Shown here one piece after another: positions 18,972 through 31,078 of a stretch of DNA of 64,000 nucleotides. The DNA lies in the NCBI GenBank assembly GCA_950097015.1, contig CATNEN010000007.1, positions 9,115,001 to 9,179,000 of the forward strand. The letters are read 5' to 3'. The notes under the pieces are model-generated. The model had not been told where the DNA came from, did not search any database, and saw only the letters and a list, made by a program, of their open reading frames with translations. Origin of the DNA: Macrostomum hystrix. Lineage: Eukaryota > Platyhelminthes > Macrostomidae. Every line of letters starts with the position of its first letter. Position 1 is the first letter of the stretch. The position numbers and the translations under genes were made by a program.

Positions 18972-19797
18972 GTTGTTTCCAGAATCACAACAGAAACTAG
19001 TCCAAGAATCGAAGCAGGAACCAGTCCCATAATCGAAGCAGGAACCAGTCCCATAATCGAAGCAGGAGCCAGTCCCATAATCGAAGCAGGAACCAGTCCC
19101 ATAATCGCAGCAGGAGCCAGTCCCAGAATCGAAGCAGGAGCCAGTCCCATAATCGCAGCAGGAACCATTTCCAGAATCGCAGCAGGAACCATACCCAGAA
19201 TCGCAGCAGGAACCAGTCCCATAATCGCAGCAGGAACTATTTCCAGAATCGCAGCAGGAACCAGTCCCAGAATCGAAGCAGGAGCCAGTCCCATAATCGC
19301 ATCAGGAACCATTTCCAGAATCGCAGCAGGAACCATACCCAGAATCGCAGCAGGAACCAGTCCCATAATCGCAGCAGGAACCATTTCCAGAATCGCAGCA
19401 GGAACCAGTCTCATAATCGCAGCAGGAACCATTCCCATAATCGCAGCAGGAACCATTCCCATAATCGTAGCAGGAGCCAGTCCCAGAATCACAGCAGGAA
19501 CCATTTCCAGAATCGCAGCAGGAACCATTGCCAGAATCGTAGCAGGAACCATTCCCATAATCGCAGCAGGAACCATTTCCAGAATCGCAGCAGGAACCAG
19601 TCTCATAATCGCAGCAGGAACCATTCCCAGAATCGCAGCAGGAACCATTTCCAGAATCGCAGCAGGAACCATTTCCAGAATCGCAGCAGGAACCAGTCTC
19701 ATAATCGCAGCAGGAACCATTTCCAGAATCGCAGCAGGAACCATTTCCAGAATCGCAGCAGGAACCATTCCCAGAATCACAGCAGGAATTGTCGTGA
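18972..19797 (+). repeat. Minisatellite, 24-bp unit
   Basis: About 34 tandem copies of a GCAGGAACCATTTCCAGAATC-type unit with common variants (CAGTCCCATAATC, GAAGCAGGAGCC). The unit is a multiple of three, so long frames are open on both strands (plus 303 codons, minus 273 codons). They are not supported as genes. Confidence 0.9.
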
Positions 19798-19808
19798 TTC
19801 TGGGAATG

Positions 19809-20563
19809 CAGAAACTTATGCAGTTTGGGTCTTATGAAGTTTGGGTCTTATGAAGTTTGGGTCTTATGAAGTTTGGGTCTTATGAAGTTTGGGTCTTATG
19901 CAGTTTGGGTCTTATGAAGTTTGGGTCTTATGAAGTTTGGGTCTTATGAAGTTTGGGTCTTATGAAGTTTTGGTCTTATGAAGTTTGGGTCTTATGAAGT
20001 TTGGGTCTTATGAAGTTTTGGTCTTATGAAGTTTGGGTCTTATGAAGTTTGGGTCTTATGAAGTTTTGGTCTTATGAAGTTTGGGTCTTATGAAGTTTGG
20101 GTCTTATGAAGTTTGGGTCTTATGAAGTTTGGGTCTTATGAAGTTTGGGTCTTATGAAGTTTGGGTCTTATGAAGTTTGGGTCTTATGAAGTTTTGGTCT
20201 TATGAAGTTTGGGTCTTATGAAGTTTGGGTCTTATGAAGTTTGGGTCTTATGAAGTTTGGGTCTTATGAAGTTTGGGTCTTATGAAGTTTGGGTCTTATG
20301 AAGTTTGGGTCTTATGAAGTTTGGGTCTTATGAAGTTTGGGTCTTATGAAGTTTGGGTCTTATGAAGTTTTGGTCTTATGAAGTTTGGGTCTTATGAAGT
20401 TTGGGTCTTATGAAGTTTGGGTCTTATGAAGTTTGGGTCTTATGCAGTTTGGGTCTTATGAAGTTTGGGTCTTATGAAGTTTGGGTCTTATGAAGTTTGG
20501 GTCTTATGAAGTTTGGGTCTTATGAAGTTTGGGTCTTATGAAGTTTGGGTCTTATGAAGTTGT
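19809..20563 (+). repeat. Minisatellite, 16-bp unit
   Basis: About 47 copies of TATGAAGTTTGGGTCT. It begins about 10 bp after the preceding 24-bp array ends. A recurrent TTTTGGT variant marks sub-blocks. Confidence 0.9.
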
Positions 20564-21217
20564 CTGCATTTTGGCTTTTCGGCGTTGTGAAATTTCGGTC
20601 TTGTGAAGCCACCCCATGCAAATAAACATAAACATACCGAGGCTACCAATCCAGTATTTTTTTCTAATTTTTAAATAGAGCGTTTTCAATGCTGTGTATG
20701 AAAAAAAATGTGCACTTTTATTTAATTCTCTGAATGAAAATTCACTCTATGAAAAATTGACGAGCATGCTGCATAGCAACTCATATTTGTTAGGAGGCAG
20801 CTTGAATAAGAATAAATGAAAATTTGACAGCTGTATAGATCATATACGCTCATGTTTTGAGAGTAAAGAACAACGAAAGCATGATATAAGCATGTAACCT
20901 ATAACACCATTAAACATATTTGAAAACGCACAGAAAGAGGAGATTTTTGTCAAAAATAGTTTTTCTACGGACATATTTTTTATCCTGACACTTGCGGAAG
21001 CAAGTCTCAAAACTAAAATAATTTTCCTGTGATGATTTTTATGGCCTCGATTCAGCACTGGAATAAGACAGTCTAGGTTTATCACGAGGTGTATCACGAG
21101 TCAGTTGCATATTCAGGGTTAATTCTGGATTACATAGGTTCCATTTCTAATCGAAGATAGTATTTCTTTCATCGACAACCAGTTCCGTTTTATTTTGCAG
21201 TCCAGGCATTCCGCGCC
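20564..21217. other. AT-rich intergenic, 3' flank of the PLAC8 gene
   Basis: On the minus strand an AATAAA (plus TTTATT at 21189-21194) lies about 24 nt beyond the PLAC8 stop codon and is a good polyadenylation signal. Nothing else recognised. Confidence 0.5.
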
Positions 21218-21781
21218 TCAATTCTTAGGAGACTTGGGAAAGACTGGGCCATTGTTCAGCTTTTTTATGTATTTAGCCTCCCTGGCTAACTGGCAGACTG
21301 TACAGCAGTGGCACCAGCAGTAGCAGCAGCAGTCGTTGATGACACTGCCTCTGATGTTGTACCTGGTGCGCATCTTCGTCCGGTAGGCGACAAGGGCATC
21401 CGGCACCAAGATGGGAGTGCAGCAGTGCTCGCCCATTTCCTTGGACAAGCAGCAGCAGACGTAGCATTCGCCCAAGAAAAACGTTAGGGCGCAGGACTCG
21501 CAGTCGTCGCAACAATCGCAAATGCCGGAGCTCCAGTTGCGTTCGGCTGCGGAGGCGTGTTAGGGGACTGGCTGCGATGTCATGGCTCAGAGTAGGCAGC
21601 ATGCAAGCATTCAGTTAACTGTATCTAATAGGATTTCTAGATCCCTTTTGAGGCTCGGTTTTGGATGGAACATGCATGAACTTCGCAGCGTTAATAGCAT
21701 GTTACGTTACTCACGGCCGATGGCAGTTGGCTGAGCAGTGACAGTGGTTGTTGGCTGGTTAATAACGACGCCTACCTGCAT
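21218..21781 (-). CDS. PLAC8-domain cysteine-rich protein
   Basis: Two minus-strand exons: 21781-21715 (start ATG 21781) and 21546-21218 (stop). They are joined by GT (21714-21713) and AG (21548-21547) with matching phase, giving 131 residues. Exon 1 is a short Thr/Pro/Gln tail (VVINQPTTTVTAQPTAIG). Exon 2 is a full PLAC8 domain: NWSSGICDCCDDCESC at the start, a central CYVCCCLSKEMGEHCC, the RTRYNIRG segment, then DCCCYCWCHCCTVCQLAREA. PLAC8/cornifelin/cell-number-regulator proteins are small Cys-rich, membrane-associated proteins. Their roles are varied, and this one cannot be assigned. Very Cys-dense (over 20 Cys in 110 residues). The exact start is less certain than the domain, because ATGCAG|GTAGGC could also be a splice border. 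Confidence 0.85.
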
Positions 21782-24745
21782 TTTCCTGGGTACCAGAGAA
21801 CACTGATGAAAGTATGCGCGTTTCCTTCGGAGCAGAAAGCAGAGCATACAGCCTATATGGCTAAGTGCGCATCTCATTTTAAACTCATGATGGGAGGGGG
21901 CCACTTCGAATGGTTGCTTAGGAACCATTCGGCCTGCAGCTGCTGCAAACTTACCGATGCAGACACATTCTTGTGCTATATTGAGTGTCCTACTTCTTCT
22001 AGTTTCTCAAGTCGACAGCCGCACTCAAGGAGCAGTGTGGGAAGGGTTTTGACGGACAGTATTTTGAATGAACCCACTAAGTCCTTAGACTGTCTCTTCG
22101 CATTGAGCCCGCCCATTCGGTGCGGAAGATACAGAATACGAGCTAGAAACGAATTCTAAGGAAACAAAAACCCATGATGGATGCAAAAGCTGAGGTATGG
22201 GCACCTGTCAAACGTCTCTGCTGTGTCTCTCAGCTACAAAGTAATTGAGAGCCGATTGAGCTAAGATAGAGCAGCAGGGAGTGCAGGGTAGCGGAGTTTC
22301 AACAACCGCTGCCTGAGCTGTCACAAATTCTATTTTAGTGACGAGACTGGGAACAGGTGAACAGAAAACCGAGTGTGCATGAGCTATGGCATATCCTGAG
22401 CAGTGTAGCAAACATTGCAGCCGGTCTCAACAGAGGATATATAGATAGAGCTAATCTCAGGGAATAGAACGGACAGCAAGAGAGACGACTTTTGCAGACG
22501 ACCTTGATCTGTTTACCAGTCAGCCGGAACACGCGGTTTGCGTCGCTTTGCGGTGATTGGTTGGGACTGAAATGGGGTGGGTGCGCATCTGGGGAAAAAT
22601 AAAATTTATGATAAATACTGATTGCGTAATACGTAATTACCTATGATTTTGTAATGTAATTTCTAACTGGAAAACAAAGCGACGAAGGGAGGTGGGGTGT
22701 GCAAAAAATATTAAGATGATTTACTATACACGTTATGAAAGAAGGAGCGAGGAGGTGAACTTGACAGGTGGGGGAAGAAAGGGAGGTGCTGTGGGTGAAA
22801 TTTAACAGGAAAAAGTGCATATAAAATTTTTGACTTTATTGAAGATAAAAACATTGAAGGCTCAAGTTCACTGGGAATGAGTCATATGACATACGAAGGG
22901 GAAGCGAAAGGAAAGGAAAAGAAAGGTAAGGAAAAACAATAAAAGTTTTTATTAACCCCTTACGTCGCTGTTACATCACTCGCTATGTGAGATTGAGATT
23001 AACTCTAGAATTTTCAGGATTGTGTGATCTTTCATTTTGCTTCCTCTAAAGTTCTGTACAGGCATTGGTTTAATTATCTGATGAGCTACGGCGAGATCAC
23101 GAAATAACGGGGGGCACTGCAATCAGCAATTAGATTTGTAATAGGACTTATGATTTTATCAGAAAATTCGTCTATCCCGACAACCTGACTTGAAGCAGTA
23201 GAGTCAAATCAAGGACCACTAGGAGTATAGTGGTCCTCTACTCCTAGAGGTACTTGAGTCAAATAATCGATTAAATATTAAATATGAGATTGATAATGTC
23301 AGCAACTAAATAACAAGTGAATTTATTTACTTTCTAAGAAATATTTAGCACGATAAGCTTGCAATATACTACTAGGATAATAATACAAGAGGAAAGCGCG
23401 AGGTAAAATGACCATATATCTTCCACCTCTTTTCTTCTTCATCACAAAAATTCAGATCCGAGTTCAGCCCAACGAAACAATAATTTAGGCATATTTGAGG
23501 AAATAACCGAAAAAAAATATTTTGCTTTTATCTCATTTTTTTACTTATGCATCTCATTGATCATAACACTCGGACATTCCGTGGGTCAAGTAAAAATACG
23601 TTTTAAAAGTATGAATAACTTTTTGTTCCTAATTTGCGAATGAGAAAAATGTGCTTTTTTAATAATTACAATAAATGGGAACGAAAAGTTGAAAAGCATC
23701 AATATTTGCTTTTTAGCAATTTAAAGATGTGTTAAACCGAAAAAAGATTTTCTTAAATTTTAATATGAAAAAGTTTTCATTTTTCGAAGAAACTCATTTT
23801 CTTGAACTATTTACTTTGACCTGACATTAAATAACAAAGATTCAGATAAAAATGTTTCTAAACGTTCTAAAAACCAGAAGTATGTTATGTTGCAGTCAAA
23901 TATAAAGGCTAGCTAGGCTTACCAATGAACCAATCTACCATGAAGCATAACCATGATATGTAATTAACAAATTAACTTCAATTAAGCCTATGGTTATATA
24001 AAGCTTCTCGATGGTTGAAATGTTAGTTTGGCATATTAACAAGTCTTCTAAATTCACCGAGAAAAAATCTAGATATGTATTTACTATTTTGTATTTACTG
24101 AACAAAATGAACTGTTTTATATGCAAAAATGATATCTGATTAAAAATGGTAAACAGCTAAGTACAAGAGTTTTTTCATTTTTCATTTTTCACGGTTTTTC
24201 ATTATTGTATTGCAAGTTTTTTTGCAAGTACAATTAATAGCTAGGTGGACCTGGATTCATCGAGTTCTGGCAGACATAAATTGCCAAAAAGTTTGGTAGG
24301 GGCCTAGACTAGTTTGGTAGGGGCCAAGACTTTTAATCCAGCATACTGACTCAGTATTTGACCATTTAAGGCAGTTAATTCTATATTTTACTTCTTCTAT
24401 TTTTCGTAGCTTAATTTTTTTAAATAAAAATGATAGCCATTCTAAATGCATAGTAACACAGTTTTCCATATATATTTGTTATGTTAATTTACACCGCTTT
24501 TCATAATAATTTGTTGTCCACTTCAGCTATTCAATTTTTAAAGAGATTTGACTGAAATTTAGACTAATATTTGTCAAATGCTTGTATCTGCGGAGTAAAT
24601 AAAAATTTTAAATTTGGTTTATAGACTTGGGCCTAATAAGACTTCTAGCTATTCTAGCTAGTATTATAGCCAAGGCTTTGGACTTCTAGCTGAGAGGTTG
24701 ATTTGAAATCACAGGAAGACTATCTTTGTTCTTAAGCAAGTTATT
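21782..24745. other. AT-rich intergenic; no gene seen
   Basis: Short frames at 21806-22159 and 22208-22532 have no recognisable domain. Nested palindromes occur at 23213-23249 (ACCACTAGGAGTATAGTGGT with TACTCCTAG). A short direct duplication (AGTTTGGTAGGGGCC) is found at about 24290 and 24310, just right of the duplicated part's lead-in. Confidence 0.5.
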
Positions 24746-24747
24746 TA

Positions 24748-25389
24748 GGGTAATGTATCATCAACCGAACAGTGTATCTTCAAAACCGAACAAGAATTTC
24801 GACTTCTTCCTTGGTCTCGTGCAAGACAGAAACAAGCTATTGTGTTTCACAGAACAACTAATTTGAAAGTTGAAGAAATTATCTACAAGCTGAGGCATGA
24901 TGTGCAATGAAGCATTAAGAGGAAAGAAAGATATTGATGTTTTAGTAGAATTTTTTATTGCAAAAGCATACTTTTTAACAACATTTTTTCAGTATGTACT
25001 TTAGATGAAGATTGTATGTGGTTGCTTGCCAATTAAATGACCATAAATGTAGTTATTTATAGAGCATGAAAAATGTTTTCAAATTACATAATTCATGATA
25101 GTTCACTCCTTAAAATAATATTAAAACACTCACTCAAATTGTAAAACCAAACATCAAATTCTCTGTTTGGTTTGAAGATACATGAAAATCATTGTTTGGT
25201 TTTAGATAAAAAGCAAGAATAACTTTTTTCTATTTGATAAAATAGCAAAAGCAGATACTTTTTAAAAAGTTGTGACTGTTTTCTATAACTTGGCTTTTCA
25301 TTTATCATCATATCTTAAATAGAAAATCTGTAGCTTAGGTTTGAAGTTAAAAAAATACACATTCTTGTTTGGTTGATGATACATTACCC
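24748..25389. mobile_element. Mariner-type MITE (non-autonomous), 642 bp
   Basis: The left end GGGTAATGTATCATCAACC is repeated as its reverse complement at the right end (about 24 bp with one mismatch). Both ends are bordered by TA (24746-24747 and 25390-25391). A second internal inverted pair is present: TATCTTCAAAACCGAAC near 24777 and GTTTGGTTTGAAGATA near 25165. There is no coding frame. Structure and TA borders fit a Tc1/mariner-mobilised MITE. Its TIRs differ from those of the 6.9-kb element, so it belongs to another family. Confidence 0.8.
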
Positions 25390-25391
25390 TA

Positions 25392-26393
25392 CCTTTTACT
25401 TTATTAAGGTAATATATGCTTTAGCTAGGTTTCAACTAGATGTTGAATATTACCAGGTATAACTTATAATGGGTCTATAGGTTACAGAAGCCTCCCTAGT
25501 CTAATCCATGGACTGAACAGCTTGGCATAGCCATTGGAAAGTTGGAAAAACCATTTAATAATAACTGTAGCAAGAGCAAGACTAGGGCCTACTAGCTATA
25601 TATCTAGAAAAAATCAAAGCTAGCTAAGTAGTTCTAGCTAGCTTTTTTGCATTTTTGCTTGAATATATATTTTTCTTGAAATATATTTCACATTGTAGAC
25701 AAATAGTCCAGGTTTTTTAAAGGCCTTAGTACATATCTTATTGTTGTTGCAAAAAACTGGCCCTATATGAGCAAGAATGCCTGTATATTCTATATACTTG
25801 GTGGTTGCTATTTGATAGAATGCCTTTCTTAGAACTTTATCTTGACCATGATTGGCCAAACACAAAATTATTGCTATTGGAGACTATATTAATATATAAT
25901 AAGAATAACTATAAAAATTTCAGTAGGGCTGTGGGAAATTGAACATCATTCAGTGACACTAAGACCTACAACCAGCAAGGAGGCAATTCTGCCCATTTTG
26001 CTGACTCTTGAGCACAAATACAAGGATAATGTATGCAGGCTGACTTTCTGCCTTGACTTTCTGCCCTGACTTTCTCATCGTCAGGCATTGTACACTCACT
26101 GTGCCTTGGAGTTGGCCCTCAAAGGCGTAAATTGCACAACAAGCCCCAAAGCAGCCTTCTATTTTATTTATAGATATCGAGGTCCCTGAGCTCGAGCACC
26201 ACAGACTCGAGCTCAGGGACCTTAGGGAATGATGAGAGGCAAACGCATTGAGTGCTCTGCCACTCATCCCCTATATGGGAGACTATAGAGTTGCTGAATG
26301 TAAAAAAATTAAGTACTTCTTATTCAGTATTTTTTTCCTTTATCCTATCTTTTTCTCTCAGTAAATCCAATCAATGTTTATCTCCATCCACAG
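25392..26393. other. AT-rich intergenic, 5' flank of the next gene
   Basis: No gene seen. Near 26178-26222 GGTCCCTGAGCTCGAG and CTCGAGCTCAGGGACC form a 16-bp near-perfect inverted repeat with a short loop. The segment ends in a strong 3' splice site (CATCCACAG) immediately before the ATG at 26394. Confidence 0.45.
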
Positions 26394-27295
26394 ATGTCTC
26401 TATTATTGTGGCACGGCCCGGCCGCTTTTGCATCAACGGCGCCACCTCCCCTGCCACCGCCGCAGCTTCGGCCGCCGACAACATCAGCAGCCCAGTCGCA
26501 GCAACTTCCGCTGCTGCCACCCCAGCATCAGTTGCATCACCAGCATCCCCACCAGCATCATCTCCAGCATCACCCGCAGCATCAGCTTCAGCACCAGCCG
26601 CAGCAGCAGGAGCAGCAGCAGCAACAACAACAACAAGAGCAGCCTCAGACTTCTCAAAAATCTTCGCAGCGCCAGAAACGGCGTCGCACTCAGACCGAGA
26701 CGCCCCGGCTGAGCCTGACGGAGAAGCTGGCGCTGGTTGGCGCCTACGCGCGCTGCATCGAAACCGGGGCCCTGCCCGGCCGCGCCCTCATCGAGGCCGG
26801 CCGGCCGCCGGAGCTGCACGAGCGGCAGTGGAAGCAGCTGAAGGACAACATCCGGCACGCCATCAACTCCTATAGAGATTTCCGCCTTCGCCGGACCCCC
26901 CCGACCCCGCCTGCCGATTCGGCCGACTTTCTGCGCCACTATCTGGGCCGGCGGGGTGCCGCCACGGCTGTGGCTGCCGCCGCTGCTGCCGCCGCCGCTG
27001 GCGCCGCCAACCCTCAGCAGTTTCAGCATGCGGCGCAGCCTCCACCGTTGCCACAGCAGCAGCAGCAATTGCAGCAGTCGCTGTCAATGCCAGCCCCATT
27101 GCCGCATCACCCGATTCCGGTGCTTCCTCGGCTGCCCACAATGGTCGGCGATTGCGGCGTCGGCGGCGGTGGCTTCGTTTCACTGGCGTCGGCTGTCGCG
27201 GCGGCCGCATCTGTTCCCAGCAGTTTGGCCAGCGGCTCCCAGCAGCAGCAGCTGCAGCACCAACAAGCCCAGCTGCAGGTGCCACCCCCACACCC

Positions 27296-27363
<68 letters not shown>

Positions 27364-27593
27364 CGAAGAAGCGCCGCAGACGCGAGGCCACTGGCGTGAC
27401 GCGTCTAACGGTGTCGGAGAAGCGGGAGCTGAACCGCGCCTTCCGGCGGCACATCGAAGAGGGCCGACTGCCCGGCCGATCGGCCATCGAGTCGCTGCGC
27501 CCGCCGGTCCTTCTGGAAAAGTCCTGGCGTCAATTAAAGGACAGCGTGCGCTGGTCCATCCAGCTGTACAAGCGGGGCCGGCTGGTGTTCTGA
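26394..27593 (+). CDS. Nuclear-type protein with two Myb/SANT-like helical repeats and a polyglutamine tract
   Basis: A single 399-codon frame. An N-terminal Pro/Gln/His-rich region (to residue ~100) is followed by helical repeat 1 (SLTEKLALVGAYARCIETGALPGRALIE...WKQLKDNIRHAINSY, ~106-162). An Ala/Gln-rich linker with an uninterrupted run of about 23 Gln, encoded almost entirely by CAG (27297-27363), is followed by a basic KKRRRR cluster. Repeat 2 (RLTVSEKRELNRAFRRHIEEGRLPGRSAIES...WRQLKDSVRWSIQLY) runs to the C-terminus. The two repeats share the layout T.xEK.xL..A..R.IE.G.LPGR..IE..RPP.L....W.QLKD..R..I..Y. The W.QLKD element resembles Myb/SANT-type or Rap1-Myb-like DNA-binding folds. Nuclear function is inferred from the basic cluster. 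The ATG directly follows a 3' splice site; AATAAA is at 27628-27633. Confidence 0.7.
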
Positions 27594-27879
27594 ACTGAAA
27601 TCCTTTTACCGTCCTGTTGAATCTGACAATAAACTTTTCAATATTGATTTTAAAGTTTAACCATTATTTTCTGAGCGTTGTGTTCGGATATTGTTCTGTT
27701 TTATTAGATTTCCCTGCAAGTTAACTTTGTATTAGGAATTTCAGCCTATGAATTATTTAGGCCGCTTGGCTTGCTTTTTAATCTCTTTGGCCTTCTCATC
27801 TTCTGTCTAATGCTTGCTATGCGTTTTTGTGTGCATATTCTCTCACTGACTCGCCTGCTGGGGCCGTTCTGTACAATAT

Positions 27880-28808
27880 CATGGGTGGTTATTTGCGGGA
27901 ACCGCTGAAGCATGGGTGGTTATTTGCGGGAACCGCTGAAGCATGGGTGGTTATTGACGGGTCCCGCTGAAGCATGGGTGGTTATTGGCGGGAACCGCTG
28001 AAGCATGGGTGGTTATTGACGGGTCCCGCTGAAGCATGGGTGGTTATTGGCGGGAACCGCTGAAGCATGGGTGGTTATTGGCGGGAACCGCTGAAGCATG
28101 GGTGGTTATTGGCGGGTCCCGCTGAAGCATGGGTGGTTATTGGCGGGAACCGCTGAAGCATGGGTGGTTATTGGCGGGAACCGCTGAAGCATGGGTGGTT
28201 ATTGGCGGGAACCGCTGAAGCATGGGTGGTTATTGGCAGGTCCCGCTGAAGCATGGGTGGTTATTGGCGGGAACCGCTGAAGCATGGGTGGTTATTGGCG
28301 GGAACCGCTGAAGCATGGGTGGTTATTGGCGGGAACCGCTGAAGCATGGGTGGTTATTGGCGGGAACCGCTGAAGCATGGGTGGTTATTGGCGGGAACCG
28401 CTGAAGCATGGGTGGTTATTGGCAGGTCCCGCTGAAGCATGGGTGGTTATTGGCGGGAACCGCTGAAGCATGGGTGGTTATTGGCGGGAACCGCTGAAGC
28501 ATGGGTGGTTATTGGCGGGTCCCGCTGAAGCATGGGTGGTTATTGGCGGGTCCCGCTGAAGCATGGGTGGTTATTGGCGGGTCCCGCTGAAGCATGGGTG
28601 GTTATTGGCGGGAACCGCTGAAGCATGGGTGGTTATTGGCGGGTCCCGCTGAAGCATGGGTGGTTATTGGCGGGTCCCGCTGAAGCATGGGTGGTTATTG
28701 GCGGGTCCCGCTGAAGCATGGGTGGTTATTGGCGGTTATTTGCTGGGACCCGCTGAAGCATGGGTGGTTATTGGCGGTTATTTGCTGGGACCCGCTGAAG
28801 CATGGGTG
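27880..28808 (+). repeat. Minisatellite, 31-bp unit
   Basis: About 30 copies of a GCTGAAGCATGGGTGGTTAT-led unit. The variable segment is mainly GGCGGGAACC, GGCGGGTCCC or GACGGGTCCC. The last two copies are expanded by a duplicated GGTTATT. Confidence 0.9.
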
Positions 28809-29642
28809 GCTAGCAGGCATTCGTTAGTGGCCCAGAACATTTGGGGCCATTGTATTCTGTGCAGGTGAAATGCAACATTCTGCTGTATTTATAGTTTTAG
28901 CAATGTGACTCTGCTTGTTAATTAGCCCAGACTCTGCACTGCAGCACCTCATGATCATGCACACAGATTGGCTCGGATTTTTTCCTGTAAATTAATTGTT
29001 TCTTGTTGACGCTGGCAGGCTTGTTTAACTAGCACTTTTGTTTATATGCATGTTAAATTAAACTGACAGATTTCTTATCACAGATGATCAATTATCTATA
29101 TGTTTGCATTAGTGTCACTCTGGCCTCGCATAGTTATTGAATGTTGTCTGCTTAGCTAGCACTAAACTTGTTTCTTTAACTTATTTTCTGTAAATTGTTC
29201 TCCTGTTTACCTCTCTCTCTGTGTTAATTAACCTATTTGTACATATCGTGCACTGTTATGCAAGTGTTTTGTTTTGATCTCTTCGCTGGGTCCAAGCTCA
29301 CGCCGTACTCACGGCCTGCCAGTACATGCATCCTCTTAAGCCGCATGGCGCAATGGAATCTGGGAACCGATGCGGCAATGACAGCTGTGTCCATGTCTAT
29401 GTTGATTAGTCTGGCTATATATGCGCTTGATGGGGCATTGTAAGGCAATAAGCCTTTATAGCTATTGTATTATAACATATATATTATATATATCTACGCA
29501 CCAGTTTGTCAGTTTCTTAACTTATTTTTTCCTGGTCAGCCTTGGCGCTGGTCGTAATAAAATTTAAGCAAAGAATCGTGAAAAGACTAGATCAATTAGG
29601 TAAGCAACTGAAAAGACCAACTCAAACGATTATCTAACGACT
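28809..29642. other. Intergenic; no gene seen
   Basis: A more GC-rich patch at about 29280-29445 is open on both strands (about 70 codons each) and contains a short CCGCAT/ATGCGG inverted repeat. No family was recognised. Confidence 0.4.
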
Positions 29643-29975
29643 AAAAAGTTTCTCTATCAGCTCAAAAGCTTCTCTATCAGCTCAAAAGTTTCTCTATCAG
29701 CTCAAAAGCTTCTCTATCAGCTCAAAAGCTTCTCTATCAGCTCAAAAGCTTCTCTATCAGCTCAAAAGCTTCTCTATCAGCTCAAAAGCTTCTCTATCAG
29801 CTCAAAAGCTTTTCTATCAGCTCAAAAGCTTCTCTATCAGCTCAAAAGCTTCTCTATCAGCTCAAAAGCTTCTCTATCAGCTCAAAAGCTTCTCTATCAG
29901 CTCAAAAGCTTCTCTATCAGCTCAAAAGCTTCTCTATCAGCTCAAAAGCTTCTCTATCAGCTCAAAAGCTTCTCT
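29643..29975 (+). repeat. Minisatellite, 20-bp unit
   Basis: About 17 nearly identical copies of TCTCTATCAGCTCAAAAGCT, followed to about 30090 by decayed ACTCAAATGCTTCTCT-like copies. Confidence 0.9.
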
Positions 29976-30193
29976 GACGACTCAAATGCACCTTTATGAC
30001 TCAAATGCTTCTCTATAGACTCAAAATATTATCTAACTACTCAAACGCTTCTCTGGCGACTCAAATGCTTCTCTGCAAACTCAAACGCCGGTAACGTTTT
30101 CATCGGATGGAGGGGTAACGGGACTCAATTCTGTGGACCAAAAGCTAGTGATTATTTTTTATGGCTACTTTAAGTAACAGTTTACGAGAGTAG

Positions 30194-31009
30194 CTAATAA
30201 AACACAGTGCACCAAACAAATTTATTACGACATGGCACCCGCAGTACGGCTGGGTTCGCAACAAACTGCAGGGCGCCGGCGGCCGCGCCTCCGACACCCT
30301 CCTGCCGCTGTTCAGCCGCGGCGGCGACTCCGCCAAGTCAAACTCGGCCTCCACCGGCTTCGGCCTGCTGTCAGCGTCGGCTTCGTCCTCTTCACTGTCG
30401 GCTAATTCCGCCGGCGCCGCTTTGTCCTCAGGCGCCGATCCTTCGGCTGGGGCGAATGTCGACGCCGATCAAGGCGACTCGGCGGGCGGCGCCAGCCTCT
30501 CCGGCTGGTTCGGCTCCTCCAGCCTGCTGTCGGGCGCGGCCGAACGGGACCCGCTTCTCCGCTGCCTTGGCCTGTCGCGCAAGCAGCGGGTGCTGGCCTT
30601 CGTCACCCTGCTGCTTCTGGGCAGCCTGTTCCTGTCACTCAGCATGGTTTTCCTGCCCATGGTGCTGCTCAAAGCCCGCCGGTTTGCCGTGCTCTACTCC
30701 ATGGGCTCGCTCTGCCTCCTGTTGTCATTCTCCGCTCTCTGGGGCCCAGTGAATCACCTGCGCCACCTGGTCACCGGGCCTCGGCGGCCCTTCACCTGCG
30801 CCTACCTCCTCATGCTCACCGCCACCCTGTACTCCGCCATGAGCCTGCGCTCCGGCCCGCTGGCCCTGTTCTTCGTCTGCTTGCAGGTGGCCGCCCTGCT
30901 CTGGTACCTGATCTCCTACCTGCCCGGCGGCCAGCGCGGCATTCGCTTTCTCACCTCGGTGTTCTATTCTGCCGCTAGCCGCACTGCTAAGAGCACTTTG
31001 CCTATCTGA
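30194..31009 (+). CDS. SFT2-family vesicle transport membrane protein
   Basis: The frame is open from 30194 to TGA 31007-31009. The conserved part begins at GWFGSSSLL (about 30500) and contains four hydrophobic helices. Family wording includes VLLKARRFAVLYSMGSLCLLLSF, GPVNHLRHLV, CAYLLMLTATLYSAM and WYLISYLPGG. SFT2 proteins are four-TM Golgi/endosomal proteins implicated in vesicle fusion with the Golgi. Upstream there is a Ser/Ala/Gly-rich cytoplasmic N-tail starting near YGWVRNKLQ (30245). No in-frame ATG is present in the open part, so the start codon must lie on an upstream exon (possible acceptor ACCCGCAG at 30237-30244) that I did not find. AATAAA lies at 31567-31572, which would place the 22-bp array at 31079-31312 in the 3'UTR. 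Confidence 0.85.
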   Translation, partial: LIKHSAPNKFITTWHPQYGWVRNKLQGAGGRASDTLLPLFSRGGDSAKSNSASTGFGLLSASASSSSLSANSAGAALSSGADPSAGANVDADQGDSAGGASLSGWFGSSSLLSGAAERDPLLRCLGLSRKQRVLAFVTLLLLGSLFLSLSMVFLPMVLLKARRFAVLYSMGSLCLLLSFSALWGPVNHLRHLVTGPRRPFTCAYLLMLTATLYSAMSLRSGPLALFFVCLQVAALLWYLISYLPGGQRGIRFLTSVFYSAASRTAKSTLPI

Positions 31010-31078
31010 GGCCCAGGCTGGCTTTGGCTGTTACCAGCTTAGGGAGACTAGCTGGGACACTGCAGGCTGTGTAGCTTG

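Noticed and set aside
18942-19853. Long plus and minus ORFs (303 and 273 codons) of an AGTSPII-type repeat
   Set aside because: Produced by a 24-bp tandem repeat whose unit is a multiple of three; both strands are open and there is no domain or start context.
29233-29448. About 70-codon ORFs on both strands in a GC-richer patch
   Set aside because: No family recognised on either strand; could be an unknown exon or structured RNA, but evidence is insufficient.
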